The notes: a model not told the origin generated them from the letters alone. A DNA stretch of 64,000 nt from Escherichia ruysiae (GCF_902498915.1 NZ_CABVLQ010000001.1), one strand, 5' to 3'; counted from the first letter of the stretch, positions 17,099-26,943 are shown. Made by a program: numbers and translations.

Positions 17099-17799
17099 TA
17101 CTCCGCCCCCATCAGGCTCAGTTCCGCCGTCAGACGACCATCACGCATTTCTAACTGGCGGCTCATACGTTTCGCCAGTTGCAGATCGTGAGTAACCACC
17201 AGGAAGGCGGTGCCCTGCAAGCGATTCAACTCCCCAAGCAACTGGAAGATGCTGTCGGCGTTACGTGCGTCAAGGTTACCGGTAGGTTCATCTGCCAGTA
17301 CCAGACGCGGGTTATTGACCAGCGCACGGGCAATCGCCACACGCTGACGTTCGCCGCCGGAAAGTTCGGATGGACGGTGATTCGCGCGATGCTCCAGCCC
17401 CACCGCTTTTAACATTTCCAACGCTCGACTGTTGATTTCAGCGGGCTTTTTCTTGCCAATCAGCAGCGGCATAGCTACGTTTTCCAGGGCGGTAAAATCC
17501 GGTAGCAGGTGGTGAAACTGATAAATAAAGCCCAGCTTCTGGTTGCGCAGTTCTGCTTTTGCCGCCGACGACAGTTTGCTCATCGGCTGACCGTTAAAAA
17601 TCACATCGCCGGAAGTTGGCGTATCCAGCCCGCCCAGCAGGTGCAGTAAGGTACTTTTACCGGAACCTGAGCTGCCGACGATAGCCATCATTTCGCCTTC
17701 ACCCACGCTGAAACTGACATTGTGCAGCACGTCGGTTTGCACACTGCCTTCCTGATAGCGTTTGCACAGGTTGTCGCATTGCAACAGGATCTTATTCAT
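17098..17799 (-). CDS. lolD: lipoprotein-releasing complex ATPase LolD
   Basis: A 233-residue ABC ATPase. Walker A is GSSGSGKST near 42-50, the signature LSGGERQRVAIARAL follows, and Walker B is LVLADEPTGNLD. The start ATG at 17799 overlaps the lolC 3' end by 8 bases. The frame stays open upstream, but this start gives the known length and N-terminus (MNKILLQCDNL). It drives the LolCDE lipoprotein extractor. Confidence 0.97.
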   Translation of the reverse strand: MNKILLQCDNLCKRYQEGSVQTDVLHNVSFSVGEGEMMAIVGSSGSGKSTLLHLLGGLDTPTSGDVIFNGQPMSKLSSAAKAELRNQKLGFIYQFHHLLPDFTALENVAMPLLIGKKKPAEINSRALEMLKAVGLEHRANHRPSELSGGERQRVAIARALVNNPRLVLADEPTGNLDARNADSIFQLLGELNRLQGTAFLVVTHDLQLAKRMSRQLEMRDGRLTAELSLMGAE

Positions 17800-18991
17800 A
17801 ACGTAAAGCCTCAGCGGGTTGAGTGGCGGCAGCGCGCCAGGAAGGGTAAAGCGTAGAAAGCAGCGCGATAGCCATCGCCACCAGCGCAATAATAATGACC
17901 TGTAAAGGTTCGATAGCGACCGGCAGCGCCGCGCCATCAAGCAGGACGCCGATTATCGGCATCAGATTATTCAACTGGCTGGCAAGCAGCGCACCAAGCG
18001 CCGCGCCCAGGATCGCACCAATAATTCCGGCGCTGGCACCCTGTACCATAAAGACCATCATGATTTGTCGCGGAGTTAAACCTTGCGTTTGCAAAATCGC
18101 CACTTCGCCCTGCTTCTCCATCACCATCAGCCCCAGCGAGGTAATAATGTTAAACGCCGCAACGGCGACAATCAGGCTCAGCAGCAAGCCCATCATATTT
18201 TTTTCCATACGCACGGCCTGGAACAGCTCACCTTTACGGTCGCGCCAGTCCTGCCATTTACTGCCTTCTGGCAGTTTTTGCTGGCTTAACGAATCCACTT
18301 TCAGCGGCTCATCCAGCCACAGACGCCAGCCGGTGATATTACCTGCCGGATAACGCATCAGACGCGAGGCATCCTCAATATTCACCAGCATTTCATAGCC
18401 GTCGACTTCACTGTTGGCGGCAAAAGTGCCAATCACATTGAACAGACGCTGACTTGGAATACGCCCCATCGGCGTGAACTGGCTGGCGGAAGGCACCATC
18501 ACGCGGATTTGGTCGCCGCGATTGACACCTAACTGTGAGGCAAGCTGTTCACCGAGGATGACATTATATTTCCCCGGCTCGAGGTTGGCTTGCTTCACAT
18601 TGACCAGATACGGGGTTAGCGGATCTTTTTGCGCCGGATCGATACCTAGCATGACGCCTACCGCCACGCTGCGTGCGCTTTGCAGCACCACATCACCAGT
18701 AGTGATAGGCGCGACGCGATTTACGCCGTCCAGTTTGACTGCCGATTCCGGGAGTTTCTGCGGGTTAAGAGAGCCCTGCTCCGAAGAGAGGATCGCCTGT
18801 GGCATCAGGCCAAGGATGTTGTTTTGCAGCTCGCGCTCAAAGCCGTTCATCACTGACAATACTGTGACCAGCGCCATCACCCCGAGGGTAATGCCGATGG
18901 TAGAAAGCCAGGAGACGAAACGACCGAAGCGATCCGCTGCACGCCCACGCATGTAACGCAGGCCAATAAATAGAGCGACAGGTTGGTACAT
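17792..18991 (-). CDS. lolC: lipoprotein-releasing complex membrane subunit LolC
   Basis: A 399-residue FtsX/MacB-type membrane protein: TM1 near 25-47, a periplasmic domain, and three C-terminal TMs. In the family LolC recruits the chaperone LolA through a periplasmic hook. ATG 18991 (MYQPVALFIGLRYM) is preferred over the upstream frame opening, which adds 35 residues without hydrophobic or conserved character. First gene of lolCDE and divergent from ycfT. Confidence 0.97.
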   Translation of the reverse strand: MYQPVALFIGLRYMRGRAADRFGRFVSWLSTIGITLGVMALVTVLSVMNGFERELQNNILGLMPQAILSSEQGSLNPQKLPESAVKLDGVNRVAPITTGDVVLQSARSVAVGVMLGIDPAQKDPLTPYLVNVKQANLEPGKYNVILGEQLASQLGVNRGDQIRVMVPSASQFTPMGRIPSQRLFNVIGTFAANSEVDGYEMLVNIEDASRLMRYPAGNITGWRLWLDEPLKVDSLSQQKLPEGSKWQDWRDRKGELFQAVRMEKNMMGLLLSLIVAVAAFNIITSLGLMVMEKQGEVAILQTQGLTPRQIMMVFMVQGASAGIIGAILGAALGALLASQLNNLMPIIGVLLDGAALPVAIEPLQVIIIALVAMAIALLSTLYPSWRAAATQPAEALRYE

Positions 18992-19254
18992 GAAATCCGT
19001 CTGGTTGCTGTTAGCAAAGACACGAGTATATAAGCGAAAGCAGGATGGGTAAACGCCTGAACTGTAAGTGATCATCAGGGCTAATCTGAAAAGCATCCAT
19101 AAATCAATCGGCTAAATTGCCATATTTTACCAGCAGGCTTGCAGCCTGATCTTAATCTGAAAAATCATCTAATACAGACAGATACCCATTACACCTCGGT
19201 TAATAACCAGCAGGATCAGTTGTTGGTAAATTAATAAAAGAGCGTGTTCTTCTG

Positions 19255-20325
19255 ATGAAACAAAAAGAACTATGGATTAACCAGATCAAAGGGTTATGCA
19301 TCTGTCTGGTGGTGGTTTATCACTCGGTAATCACCTTTTACCCGCATCTGACCACTTTTCAGCATCCGTTATCGGAAGTACTGAGTAAATGCTGGATCTA
19401 TTTCAATCTTTACCTTGCGCCCTTCCGTATGCCGGTCTTTTTCTTTATCTCCGGCTATTTGATTCGCCGCTATATCGACAGTGTGCCGTGGGGAAATTGT
19501 CTCGATAAACGGATCTGGAGCATCTTCTGGGTGCTGGCGCTGTGGGGTATCGTCCAGTGGCTGGCGCTGAGCGCACTGAATCAGTGGCTGGCACCTGAGC
19601 GCGATTACAGCAATGCCTCCAATGCCGCTTATGCCGATTCCACCGGTGAGTTCCTGCACGGGATGCTCACCGCCAGCACCAGCTTGTGGTATCTGTACGC
19701 TTTAATTGTCTATTTCGTGATATGTAAAATTTTTAATCGCCAGGCTCTGCCGTTATTCGCCCTGTTTGTACTGATGAGTGTGGCTGTTAATTTCGTTCCC
19801 ACGCCGTGGTGGGGAATGAACAGTGTGATCCGCAATTTGCCTTATTACAGCCTTGGCGCTTGGTTTGGCGCAACATTAATGACCTGTGTTAAAGAAGTAC
19901 CGTTGCGCCGCCATCTGCTGATGTCTTCGCTGCTGGCCGTTCTGGCGGTCAGTGCCTGGTTGTTTAACGTGTCGCTACTCCTGTCGCTGGTATCGATTGT
20001 GGTGATCATGAAGCTGTTTTATCAGTACGAGCAGCGTTTCGGTATGCGCTCCTCCAGCCTGCTGAATGTGATTGGTTCCAACACCATTGCCATCTACACC
20101 ACCCATCGCATTCTGGTAGAGATATTCAGCTTGAGTCTGATTCCGCAAATGAACACAGCACGCTGGTCGCCGCAACTCGAACTGACGCTCCTGCTGGTTT
20201 ACCCCTTTGTCAGTTTGTTGATTTGTACTGTTGCTGGCTTGTTGGTACGCAAAATTTCACAACGCGCATTCAGCGATCTGTTGTTCTCCCCGCCTTCTCT
20301 GCCTGCAACCAGTTACTCTCGCTAA
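19255..20325 (+). CDS. ycfT: acyltransferase-3 family inner-membrane protein YcfT
   Basis: A 356-residue polytopic protein with about ten hydrophobic segments. The early motif VYHSVITFYP holds the His typical of acyltransferase-3 (OafA/OpgC-like) proteins near residue 22, and MPVFFFISGYL is the family's second hallmark. The substrate is unknown; relatives O-acylate extracytoplasmic sugars. It is plus strand, divergent from lolC. A GC-rich hairpin (20329-20348) follows the stop. Confidence 0.85.
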   Translation: MKQKELWINQIKGLCICLVVVYHSVITFYPHLTTFQHPLSEVLSKCWIYFNLYLAPFRMPVFFFISGYLIRRYIDSVPWGNCLDKRIWSIFWVLALWGIVQWLALSALNQWLAPERDYSNASNAAYADSTGEFLHGMLTASTSLWYLYALIVYFVICKIFNRQALPLFALFVLMSVAVNFVPTPWWGMNSVIRNLPYYSLGAWFGATLMTCVKEVPLRRHLLMSSLLAVLAVSAWLFNVSLLLSLVSIVVIMKLFYQYEQRFGMRSSSLLNVIGSNTIAIYTTHRILVEIFSLSLIPQMNTARWSPQLELTLLLVYPFVSLLICTVAGLLVRKISQRAFSDLLFSPPSLPATSYSR

Positions 20326-20328
20326 GCC

Positions 20329-20358
20329 ATCGCCCCAGCCGGGGCGATTCAATTTGCT
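20329..20358 (+). terminator. hairpin after ycfT, possible weak terminator
   Basis: ATCGCCCC (20329-20336), AGCC loop, GGGGCGAT (20341-20348) form a perfect 8-bp stem, followed only by TCAATTTGC. The poor T-run makes strong termination uncertain. Confidence 0.5.
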
Positions 20359-20401
20359 AAACCATGTCGATTCCGGATAATGAACAGCATTGCTTATCAG
20401 A

Positions 20402-20429
20402 GATATGCCCCCATATGTTGAGGCATATC
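20402..20429 (+). other. inverted repeat in the mfd leader
   Basis: GATATGCC (20402-20409) and GGCATATC (20422-20429) are perfect inverted repeats with a 12-base loop, 24 bases before the mfd ATG. It could be an RNA hairpin near the ribosome-binding region or a protein site; nothing further can be read from sequence. Confidence 0.45.
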
Positions 20430-20452
20430 CTAACGAGAATCTGACAACCGTT

Positions 20453-23400
20453 ATGCCTGAACAATATCGTTATACGCTGCCCGTCAAAGCGGGTGAACAG
20501 CGTCTGCTGGGCGAGTTAACCGGCGCTGCCTGTGCGACGCTGGTAGCGGAAATTGCCGAACGTCACGCCGGACCGGTGGTGCTCATCGCACCAGATATGC
20601 AAAATGCTCTGCGTTTGCATGATGAAATCAGCCAGTTCACCGACCAGATGGTGATGAATCTGGCGGACTGGGAAACCCTCCCTTACGACAGTTTTTCGCC
20701 TCATCAGGATATTATCTCCTCGCGTCTTTCCACCCTTTACCAGTTACCAACAATGCAGCGTGGTGTACTGATTGTTCCGGTAAATACGCTTATGCAGCGC
20801 GTTTGCCCGCACAGTTTTCTCCACGGTCATGCGCTGGTGATGAAAAAAGGTCAGCGCCTGTCACGAGATGCATTGCGTACCCAACTGGACAGCGCCGGTT
20901 ATCGCCATGTTGATCAGGTAATGGAGCACGGTGAATACGCCACGCGCGGTGCGTTGTTGGATCTCTTCCCGATGGGGAGTGAGCTGCCTTATCGTCTTGA
21001 TTTCTTTGATGATGAAATTGACAGCCTGCGAGTATTTGATGTCGATAGCCAGCGCACGCTGGAGGAAGTTGAAGCCATCAACCTACTGCCCGCACACGAA
21101 TTTCCGACCGATAAAGCGGCAATTGAACTGTTCCGCAGTCAGTGGCGTGATTCTTTCGAAGTAAAACGCGATCCAGAACATATTTATCAACAAGTGAGCA
21201 AAGGCACATTGCCTGCCGGGATCGAGTACTGGCAACCGCTGTTCTTCAGCGAACCGTTGCCGCCACTGTTCAGTTATTTCCCTGCAAATACACTGCTGGT
21301 GAATACTGGCGATCTGGAAAACAGTGCCGAACGTTTCCAGGCTGACACGCTGGCGCGTTTTGAGAATCGCGGCGTCGATCCGATGCGTCCACTACTGCCG
21401 CCACAATCGCTCTGGCTGCGGGTCGATGAACTGTTCTCAGAGCTGAAAAACTGGCCGCGTGTACAGCTAAAAAATGAACATTTACCGACAAAAGCAGCGA
21501 ATGCCAATTTAGGCTTTCAGAAACTGCCAGACCTTGCCGTTCAGGCGCAGCAAAAAGCCCCGCTGGATGCGCTGCGTAAATTTCTTGAATCTTTCGACGG
21601 CCCGGTGGTGTTCTCGGTAGAAAGTGAAGGTCGCCGTGAAGCACTCGGTGAACTGCTCACCCGTATTAAAATTGCTCCGCAACGCATTATGCGCCTCGAT
21701 GAGGCCAGCGACCGTGGGCGTTATCTGATGATTGGCGCTGCCGAACATGGTTTTGTCGATACGGTGCGTAATCTGGCACTGATTTGCGAAAGCGATCTGC
21801 TCGGTGAACGCGTTGCCCGTCGTCGTCAGGATTCTCGCCGCGCCATCAACCCCGATACACTGATCCGCAACCTCGCGGAACTGCATATTGGTCAGCCGGT
21901 GGTGCATCTGGAGCACGGTGTCGGGCGCTATGCCGGAATGACCACGCTGGAAGCTGGCGGCATTACTGGCGAGTATCTGATGCTCACCTATGCCAACGAC
22001 GCCAAACTGTATGTTCCGGTGTCGTCGCTGCATCTGATTAGCCGTTACGCGGGTGGTGCAGAAGAAAATGCCCCGCTGCATAAACTTGGCGGCGATGCGT
22101 GGTCACGCGCTCGGCAGAAAGCGGCAGAAAAAGTGCGTGATGTGGCGGCGGAATTGCTGGATATCTACGCTCAACGCGCCGCCAAAGAGGGTTTCGCGTT
22201 TAAACACGATCGTGAGCAATATCAATTGTTCTGCGACAGCTTCCCGTTCGAAACCACGCCGGATCAGGCGCAGGCCATTAATGCGGTGCTTAGCGACATG
22301 TGTCAGCCGCTGGCAATGGATCGTCTGGTGTGCGGCGATGTTGGCTTTGGTAAAACAGAAGTAGCGATGCGCGCCGCTTTCCTGGCGGTAGAGAACCACA
22401 AGCAGGTGGCGGTGCTGGTGCCAACAACTCTGCTCGCGCAGCAGCATTACGACAACTTCCGCGACCGTTTCGCCAACTGGCCGGTACGCATCGAAATGAT
22501 CTCCCGTTTCCGCAGCGCCAAAGAGCAGACGCAAATCCTTACGGAAGTGGCGGAAGGGAAAATCGATATTCTGATCGGTACGCACAAACTGCTGCAAAGT
22601 GACGTCAAGTTTAAAGATTTAGGCCTGCTGATTGTCGATGAAGAACACCGCTTCGGGGTGCGTCATAAAGAGCGCATTAAAGCGATGCGCGCGAACGTGG
22701 ATATTCTGACACTTACCGCAACGCCGATCCCACGAACGCTGAATATGGCGATGAGCGGAATGCGCGATCTGTCGATTATCGCCACGCCGCCCGCCCGTCG
22801 TCTGGCAGTTAAAACCTTTGTCCGTGAGTACGACAGTCTGGTGGTCAGAGAGGCTGTCCTGCGTGAAATTCTGCGCGGGGGACAGGTTTATTATCTCTAC
22901 AATGATGTGGAAAACATCCAGAAAGCCGCCGAACGGCTGGCAGAACTGGTGCCAGAAGCGCGGATCGCCATCGGTCACGGGCAGATGCGTGAGCGCGAAC
23001 TGGAACGGGTGATGAATGATTTCCATCATCAGCGTTTTAACGTGCTGGTTTGTACCACAATTATCGAAACCGGGATCGACATCCCTACCGCCAACACCAT
23101 TATTATTGAACGCGCAGATCACTTCGGTCTGGCGCAACTACACCAGTTGCGCGGCCGCGTCGGACGTTCGCATCACCAGGCATATGCATGGCTGCTGACG
23201 CCGCACCCGAAAGCGATGACTACCGATGCGCAAAAACGTCTCGAAGCGATTGCTTCTCTGGAAGACCTTGGCGCGGGCTTTGCGCTGGCAACGCACGATC
23301 TGGAGATTCGCGGCGCCGGTGAACTGCTCGGCGAAGAACAAAGTGGCTCGATGGAAACTATCGGTTTCTCGCTTTATATGGAGTTGCTGGAAAATGCCGT

Positions 23401-23899
23401 CGATGCACTGAAAGCCGGACGCGAGCCGTCGCTCGAAGATCTCACCAGCCAGCAAACGGAAGTCGAACTGCGGATGCCGTCGCTGTTGCCGGATGACTTC
23501 ATTCCTGATGTAAATACCCGTCTGTCGTTCTATAAACGTATTGCCAGCGCCAAAACGGAAAGCGAGCTGGAAGAGATCAAAGTCGAACTTATCGATCGCT
23601 TCGGCCTGCTGCCGGATCCGGCGCGAACCCTACTGGATATTGCCCGTCTGCGCCAGCAAGCGCAGAAGCTGGGGATCAGGAAGCTGGAAGGGAACGAGAA
23701 AGGCGGTGTGATCGAATTTGCTGAGAAGAATCACGTGAATCCTGCCTGGCTGATTGGTTTGCTGCAAAAACAGCCGCAGCATTACCGCCTTGATGGCCCG
23801 ACGCGCCTGAAGTTTATTCAGGATTTGAGCGAGCGGAAAACGCGAATCGAATGGGTGCGCCAGTTTATGCGTGAACTGGAAGAGAACGCGATCGCTTAA
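20453..23899 (+). CDS. mfd: transcription-repair coupling factor Mfd
   Basis: A 1148-residue DNA translocase that displaces stalled RNA polymerase at lesions and recruits UvrA. The N-terminal UvrB-like module covers about 1-340 and the RNA-polymerase interaction domain about 475-550. The SF2 motor contains Walker A GDVGFGKTEVAMRA, the DEEH box and the RGRVGRSHHQAYAW motif VI. A C-terminal TRCF domain closes it. ATG 20453 (MPEQYRYTLPV) gives the known length; the frame continues 21 codons upstream across the leader inverted repeat. No neighbour overlaps; ldtC follows. Confidence 0.98.
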   Translation: MPEQYRYTLPVKAGEQRLLGELTGAACATLVAEIAERHAGPVVLIAPDMQNALRLHDEISQFTDQMVMNLADWETLPYDSFSPHQDIISSRLSTLYQLPTMQRGVLIVPVNTLMQRVCPHSFLHGHALVMKKGQRLSRDALRTQLDSAGYRHVDQVMEHGEYATRGALLDLFPMGSELPYRLDFFDDEIDSLRVFDVDSQRTLEEVEAINLLPAHEFPTDKAAIELFRSQWRDSFEVKRDPEHIYQQVSKGTLPAGIEYWQPLFFSEPLPPLFSYFPANTLLVNTGDLENSAERFQADTLARFENRGVDPMRPLLPPQSLWLRVDELFSELKNWPRVQLKNEHLPTKAANANLGFQKLPDLAVQAQQKAPLDALRKFLESFDGPVVFSVESEGRREALGELLTRIKIAPQRIMRLDEASDRGRYLMIGAAEHGFVDTVRNLALICESDLLGERVARRRQDSRRAINPDTLIRNLAELHIGQPVVHLEHGVGRYAGMTTLEAGGITGEYLMLTYANDAKLYVPVSSLHLISRYAGGAEENAPLHKLGGDAWSRARQKAAEKVRDVAAELLDIYAQRAAKEGFAFKHDREQYQLFCDSFPFETTPDQAQAINAVLSDMCQPLAMDRLVCGDVGFGKTEVAMRAAFLAVENHKQVAVLVPTTLLAQQHYDNFRDRFANWPVRIEMISRFRSAKEQTQILTEVAEGKIDILIGTHKLLQSDVKFKDLGLLIVDEEHRFGVRHKERIKAMRANVDILTLTATPIPRTLNMAMSGMRDLSIIATPPARRLAVKTFVREYDSLVVREAVLREILRGGQVYYLYNDVENIQKAAERLAELVPEARIAIGHGQMRERELERVMNDFHHQRFNVLVCTTIIETGIDIPTANTIIIERADHFGLAQLHQLRGRVGRSHHQAYAWLLTPHPKAMTTDAQKRLEAIASLEDLGAGFALATHDLEIRGAGELLGEEQSGSMETIGFSLYMELLENAVDALKAGREPSLEDLTSQQTEVELRMPSLLPDDFIPDVNTRLSFYKRIASAKTESELEEIKVELIDRFGLLPDPARTLLDIARLRQQAQKLGIRKLEGNEKGGVIEFAEKNHVNPAWLIGLLQKQPQHYRLDGPTRLKFIQDLSERKTRIEWVRQFMRELEENAIA

Positions 23900-23908
23900 T
23901 GGTAAATT

Positions 23909-23928
23909 GGGGGCGTTTCTTCGCCCCC
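23909..23928 (+). terminator. hairpin after mfd
   Basis: GGGGGCG (23909-23915) and CGCCCCC (23922-23928) form a 7-bp GC stem just after the mfd stop. The following ATCCCCAAC is not a T-run, so it may act as an RNA 3'-end stabiliser or a weak terminator. Confidence 0.45.
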
Positions 23929-24045
23929 ATCCCCAACATTTACAAATTCTTTGCACTTCCCTGCACTATCCGACACTGTCACCATCCATAATTCAGACTT
24001 ATCTTTTTATTACAATAACCTTATACTTATTATGGACTTTTGGCG

Positions 24046-25005
24046 ATGATCAAAACGCGTTTTTCTCGCTGGCTAACGTTTTTTACGTTCGCCGCTGCCG
24101 TGGCGCTGACGCTACCGGCAAAAGCCAACACCTGGCCGCTGCCGCCTGCGGGCAGTCGTCTGGTGGGCGAAAACAAATTTCATGTGGTGGAAAATGACGG
24201 CGGTTCGCTGGAAGCGATCGCCAAAAAATATAACGTCGGTTTCCTCGCGCTGTTACAGGCCAACCCCGGTGTTGATCCGTATGTACCGCGCGCAGGCAGT
24301 GTGTTAACCATTCCATTGCAAACTTTACTGCCAGACGCGCCGCGTGAAGGCATTGTGATCAACATTGCGGAGTTGCGTCTCTATTACTACCCACCGGGCA
24401 AAAATTCAGTGACCGTGTACCCCATCGGCATTGGTCAGTTGGGGGGTGACACGCTGACGCCGACAATGGTGACTACCGTTTCAGACAAACGTGCAAACCC
24501 AACCTGGACGCCGACTGCAAACATCCGCGCCCGTTATAAAGCCCAGGGGATTGAGCTTCCACCAGTCGTTCCGGCAGGACCGGATAACCCGATGGGCCAT
24601 CATGCGATTCGTCTGGCGGCCTATGGCGGTGTCTATTTGCTTCACGGTACGAACGCCGATTTCGGTATTGGTATGCGGGTAAGTTCTGGCTGTATTCGTC
24701 TGCGTGATGACGATATCAAAACACTTTTCAGTCAGGTCAGCCCCGGCACCAAAGTGAACATTATCAACACGCCGATTAAAGTCTCCGCCGAACCAAACGG
24801 CGCACGTCTGGTGGAAGTGCACCAGCCGCTGTCAGAGAAGATAGATGACGATCCACAATTGTTGCCGATTACGCTCAACAGTGCGATACAGGCATTTAAA
24901 AATGCTGCGCAAACTGACGCCGAAGTGATGCAGCACGTAATGGACGTGCGTTCCGGAATGCCGATTGATGTGCGTCGTCATCAAGTGAATCAGCAAACGC
25001 TGTAA
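24046..25005 (+). CDS. ldtC: L,D-transpeptidase LdtC
   Basis: A 319-residue periplasmic enzyme (also YcfS) that attaches Braun lipoprotein to meso-diaminopimelate of peptidoglycan. A signal peptide ends near residue 27 (LPAKANTWP). A LysM domain follows (~44-90, HVVENDGGSLEAIAKKYNV), then the YkuD catalytic domain with HGTN and the active-site motif SSGCIRL. ATG 24046 is used; an in-frame TTG at 24040 would add two residues. The gene is convergent with bhsA across a shared hairpin. Confidence 0.95.
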   Translation: MIKTRFSRWLTFFTFAAAVALTLPAKANTWPLPPAGSRLVGENKFHVVENDGGSLEAIAKKYNVGFLALLQANPGVDPYVPRAGSVLTIPLQTLLPDAPREGIVINIAELRLYYYPPGKNSVTVYPIGIGQLGGDTLTPTMVTTVSDKRANPTWTPTANIRARYKAQGIELPPVVPAGPDNPMGHHAIRLAAYGGVYLLHGTNADFGIGMRVSSGCIRLRDDDIKTLFSQVSPGTKVNIINTPIKVSAEPNGARLVEVHQPLSEKIDDDPQLLPITLNSAIQAFKNAAQTDAEVMQHVMDVRSGMPIDVRRHQVNQQTL

Positions 25006-25013
25006 ATCGCGGA

Positions 25014-25048
25014 CAAAAAAATCCCCGCAGCACAGGGTGTTGCGGGGA
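25014..25048 (-). terminator. intrinsic terminator of bhsA
   Basis: On the minus strand TCCCCGCA...TGCGGGGA forms an 8-bp stem (25022-25029 with 25041-25048) followed by seven Ts (25015-25021). It lies between the convergent ldtC and bhsA stops and serves bhsA best. Confidence 0.8.
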
Positions 25049-25085
25049 AATAGCAGCAATAACAGGCATTAATGAGGGTTAATGC

Positions 25086-25343
25086 TTATTTATAAATTAC
25101 TGCCGTTCCGTGGAGGGTATTCGGACCGGTTACTGAAGTAATACGGAAAGATTTTGCGCCCATCTCATCTGCTTTTTGTGCCAGTTGTTCTTCCAGCGAT
25201 CCCAGATTTGTCCCCGCGTTAGCACTGATAGTGCCCACTTTTTGTTGACCTTCTGGTGTTGCCTGAACTTCGACAGCCGCAAAGCTGGCAAATGACATGG
25301 AGCTTAAAATCGCCGCAGCGATGAGGGTTTTTACATTTTTCAT
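25086..25343 (-). CDS. bhsA: stress-induced outer-membrane protein BhsA
   Basis: An 85-residue YhcN/BhsA-family protein (also YcfR). A signal peptide (MKNVKTLIAAAILSSMSFASFA) ends near residue 22; the mature domain has the family's GTISANAGTNLGSLEEQLAQKADE core. In E. coli it is induced by many stresses including copper, alters surface hydrophobicity and lowers copper permeability. It is divergent from comR, its TetR-type repressor, with 240 bases between. Confidence 0.96.
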   Translation of the reverse strand: MKNVKTLIAAAILSSMSFASFAAVEVQATPEGQQKVGTISANAGTNLGSLEEQLAQKADEMGAKSFRITSVTGPNTLHGTAVIYK

Positions 25344-25583
25344 AATAGTGACCTTATGCAGATGAATAGCGTCGCAAGCAATTACTTAACGATCGATAAC
25401 TAAATGATAGATGTGATTTTGATCACATACAAGATGTTTTTTATAACAATCATTAATTAAATTAAAACCCTTTAAATTTCAGTTAAATAGATGGAAATTA
25501 TTTTTCTGTCTTCTGGACTGGTGAACGGAAGTGATTATTTTTATAATAACCGTTCATTCACAGCTACAAGGTACAACGGCATC

Positions 25584-26216
25584 ATGGCAACTGACTCAAC
25601 ACATTGTGTAAAAAAAAGCCGTGGTCGCCCAAAAGTGTTCGACAGGGAAGCCGCGCTTGATAAGGCCATGAAGTTGTTCTGGCAGCATGGTTATGAAGCC
25701 ACTTCTCTTGCCGATCTCGTCGAAGCGACCGGAGCCAAAGCGCCAACGCTATATGCGGAGTTCACCAATAAAGAGGGATTATTCCGCGCCGTACTTGATC
25801 GCTATATCGACCGTTTTGCCGCAAAGCACGAAGCACAACTGTTTTGTGAAGAGAAAAGTGTGGAGTCTGCGCTGACTGACTATTTCGCTGCCATCGCCAA
25901 CTGCTTTACCAGCAAAGACACCCCTGCTGGCTGCTTTATGATCAACAACTGCACCACCCTCTCCCCGGATTCTGGAGATATCGCTAATACGTTGAAATCA
26001 CGCCACGCGATGCAAGAACGCACCTTGTATCAGTTTTTATGTCAACGCCAGGCGCGCGGGGAAATCCCTGCCCACTGTGACGTAACGCATCTGGCGGAAT
26101 TCCTTAACTGTATTATTCAGGGGATGTCGATCAGCGCCCGCGAAGGCGCATCGCTGGAAAAACTGATGCAGATTGCCCGAACCACTTTGCGTTTATGGCC
26201 GGAACTGGTGAAATAA
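25584..26216 (+). CDS. comR: TetR-family transcriptional repressor ComR
   Basis: A 210-residue TetR regulator (also YcfQ). The N-terminal helix-turn-helix lies at about 25-60 (TSLADLVEATGAKAPTLYAEF). The C-terminal ligand domain contains two cysteines in CFMINNC near 112-118, plausible copper-sensing positions. In E. coli ComR represses bhsA and is released by copper. ATG 25584 gives the known length; the frame extends 31 codons upstream into the promoter region. Confidence 0.94.
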   Translation: MATDSTHCVKKSRGRPKVFDREAALDKAMKLFWQHGYEATSLADLVEATGAKAPTLYAEFTNKEGLFRAVLDRYIDRFAAKHEAQLFCEEKSVESALTDYFAAIANCFTSKDTPAGCFMINNCTTLSPDSGDIANTLKSRHAMQERTLYQFLCQRQARGEIPAHCDVTHLAEFLNCIIQGMSISAREGASLEKLMQIARTTLRLWPELVK

Positions 26217-26220
26217 AGCG

Positions 26221-26256
26221 CAAAAAAAGCCCCTCAGCCTGAGCGAATGAGGGGCT
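26221..26256 (-). terminator. intrinsic terminator of ycfJ
   Basis: On the minus strand AGCCCCTCA pairs with TGAGGGGCT (26248-26256 with 26228-26236) and is followed by a run of seven Ts. It lies between the convergent comR and ycfJ stops. Confidence 0.85.
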
Positions 26257-26277
26257 AAATTGCAGAATACAGCCTTG

Positions 26278-26817
26278 TTATACTTTGTTATTCAGAACCA
26301 GTTGTCCGTTGTTATCTAATTGGATTTGTGTACCCGGATCGCGGTCCATACGGATTTTGCCCTGCTGATCGCCAATCTTATAGGTCACGTCATAGCCGAG
26401 CATTTTTTCTGACTTGTCATACACCGTTTTACAACGCTGTTGGGTGGTGGTGTAAGTATCACGTTCCTGGAGAGAGCCCTGAATCTGGTTACCAGCATAT
26501 CCACCACCGAGCGCCCCGACGACTGTAGCAACATCCTTACCGCGACCACCGCCAAACTGATGCCCTATCACCCCACCAGCCACAGCGCCCAGAACCGAAC
26601 CCGCAATGCGATTTTCATCCTGCACCGGTCGGCGATGAGTCACTGTGACATTGCGGCACTCCTGGCGCGGTGTTTTAACCGTTTCCTTGATTGGGATTGC
26701 AGAAACAACCTGAGCGTATTGCGGGCCACGTTCAAACACGTTCAGGCTGGCCACTGCCGCTACGCCCAGCGCAGCCGCGACACCAATCCCGATACCCGCC
26801 AACATTGATTTATTCAC
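26278..26817 (-). CDS. ycfJ: glycine-zipper envelope protein YcfJ
   Basis: A 179-residue protein with an N-terminal hydrophobic segment (~5-25) and a glycine-zipper 2TM domain at about 71-112 (GSVLGAVAGGVIGHQFGGGRGKDVATV, with GALGGGYAGNQI). The C-terminal part has two cysteines and a short beta-rich tail. Function is unknown; related proteins associate with the outer membrane. It starts with GTG (26815-26817) preceded by an almost perfect Shine-Dalgarno AAGGAGGTGTT. Confidence 0.85.
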   Translation of the reverse strand: MNKSMLAGIGIGVAAALGVAAVASLNVFERGPQYAQVVSAIPIKETVKTPRQECRNVTVTHRRPVQDENRIAGSVLGAVAGGVIGHQFGGGRGKDVATVVGALGGGYAGNQIQGSLQERDTYTTTQQRCKTVYDKSEKMLGYDVTYKIGDQQGKIRMDRDPGTQIQLDNNGQLVLNNKV

Positions 26818-26943
26818 GGGAACACCTCCTTCTTTGCAGTTATGTCAATCATACAAGCGAAGGGGTGAAACAACCATCAGACAGAAGATGAAAAGCGCAG
26901 GAATGGCAGGAAATACTTAAGGATTCGGAGGAGTCTGAGGGAA

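Noticed and set aside
24040..24045. TTG at 24040 as the ldtC start
   Set aside because: It would add only two residues; ATG 24046 has a plausible upstream purine stretch and gives a normal signal peptide.
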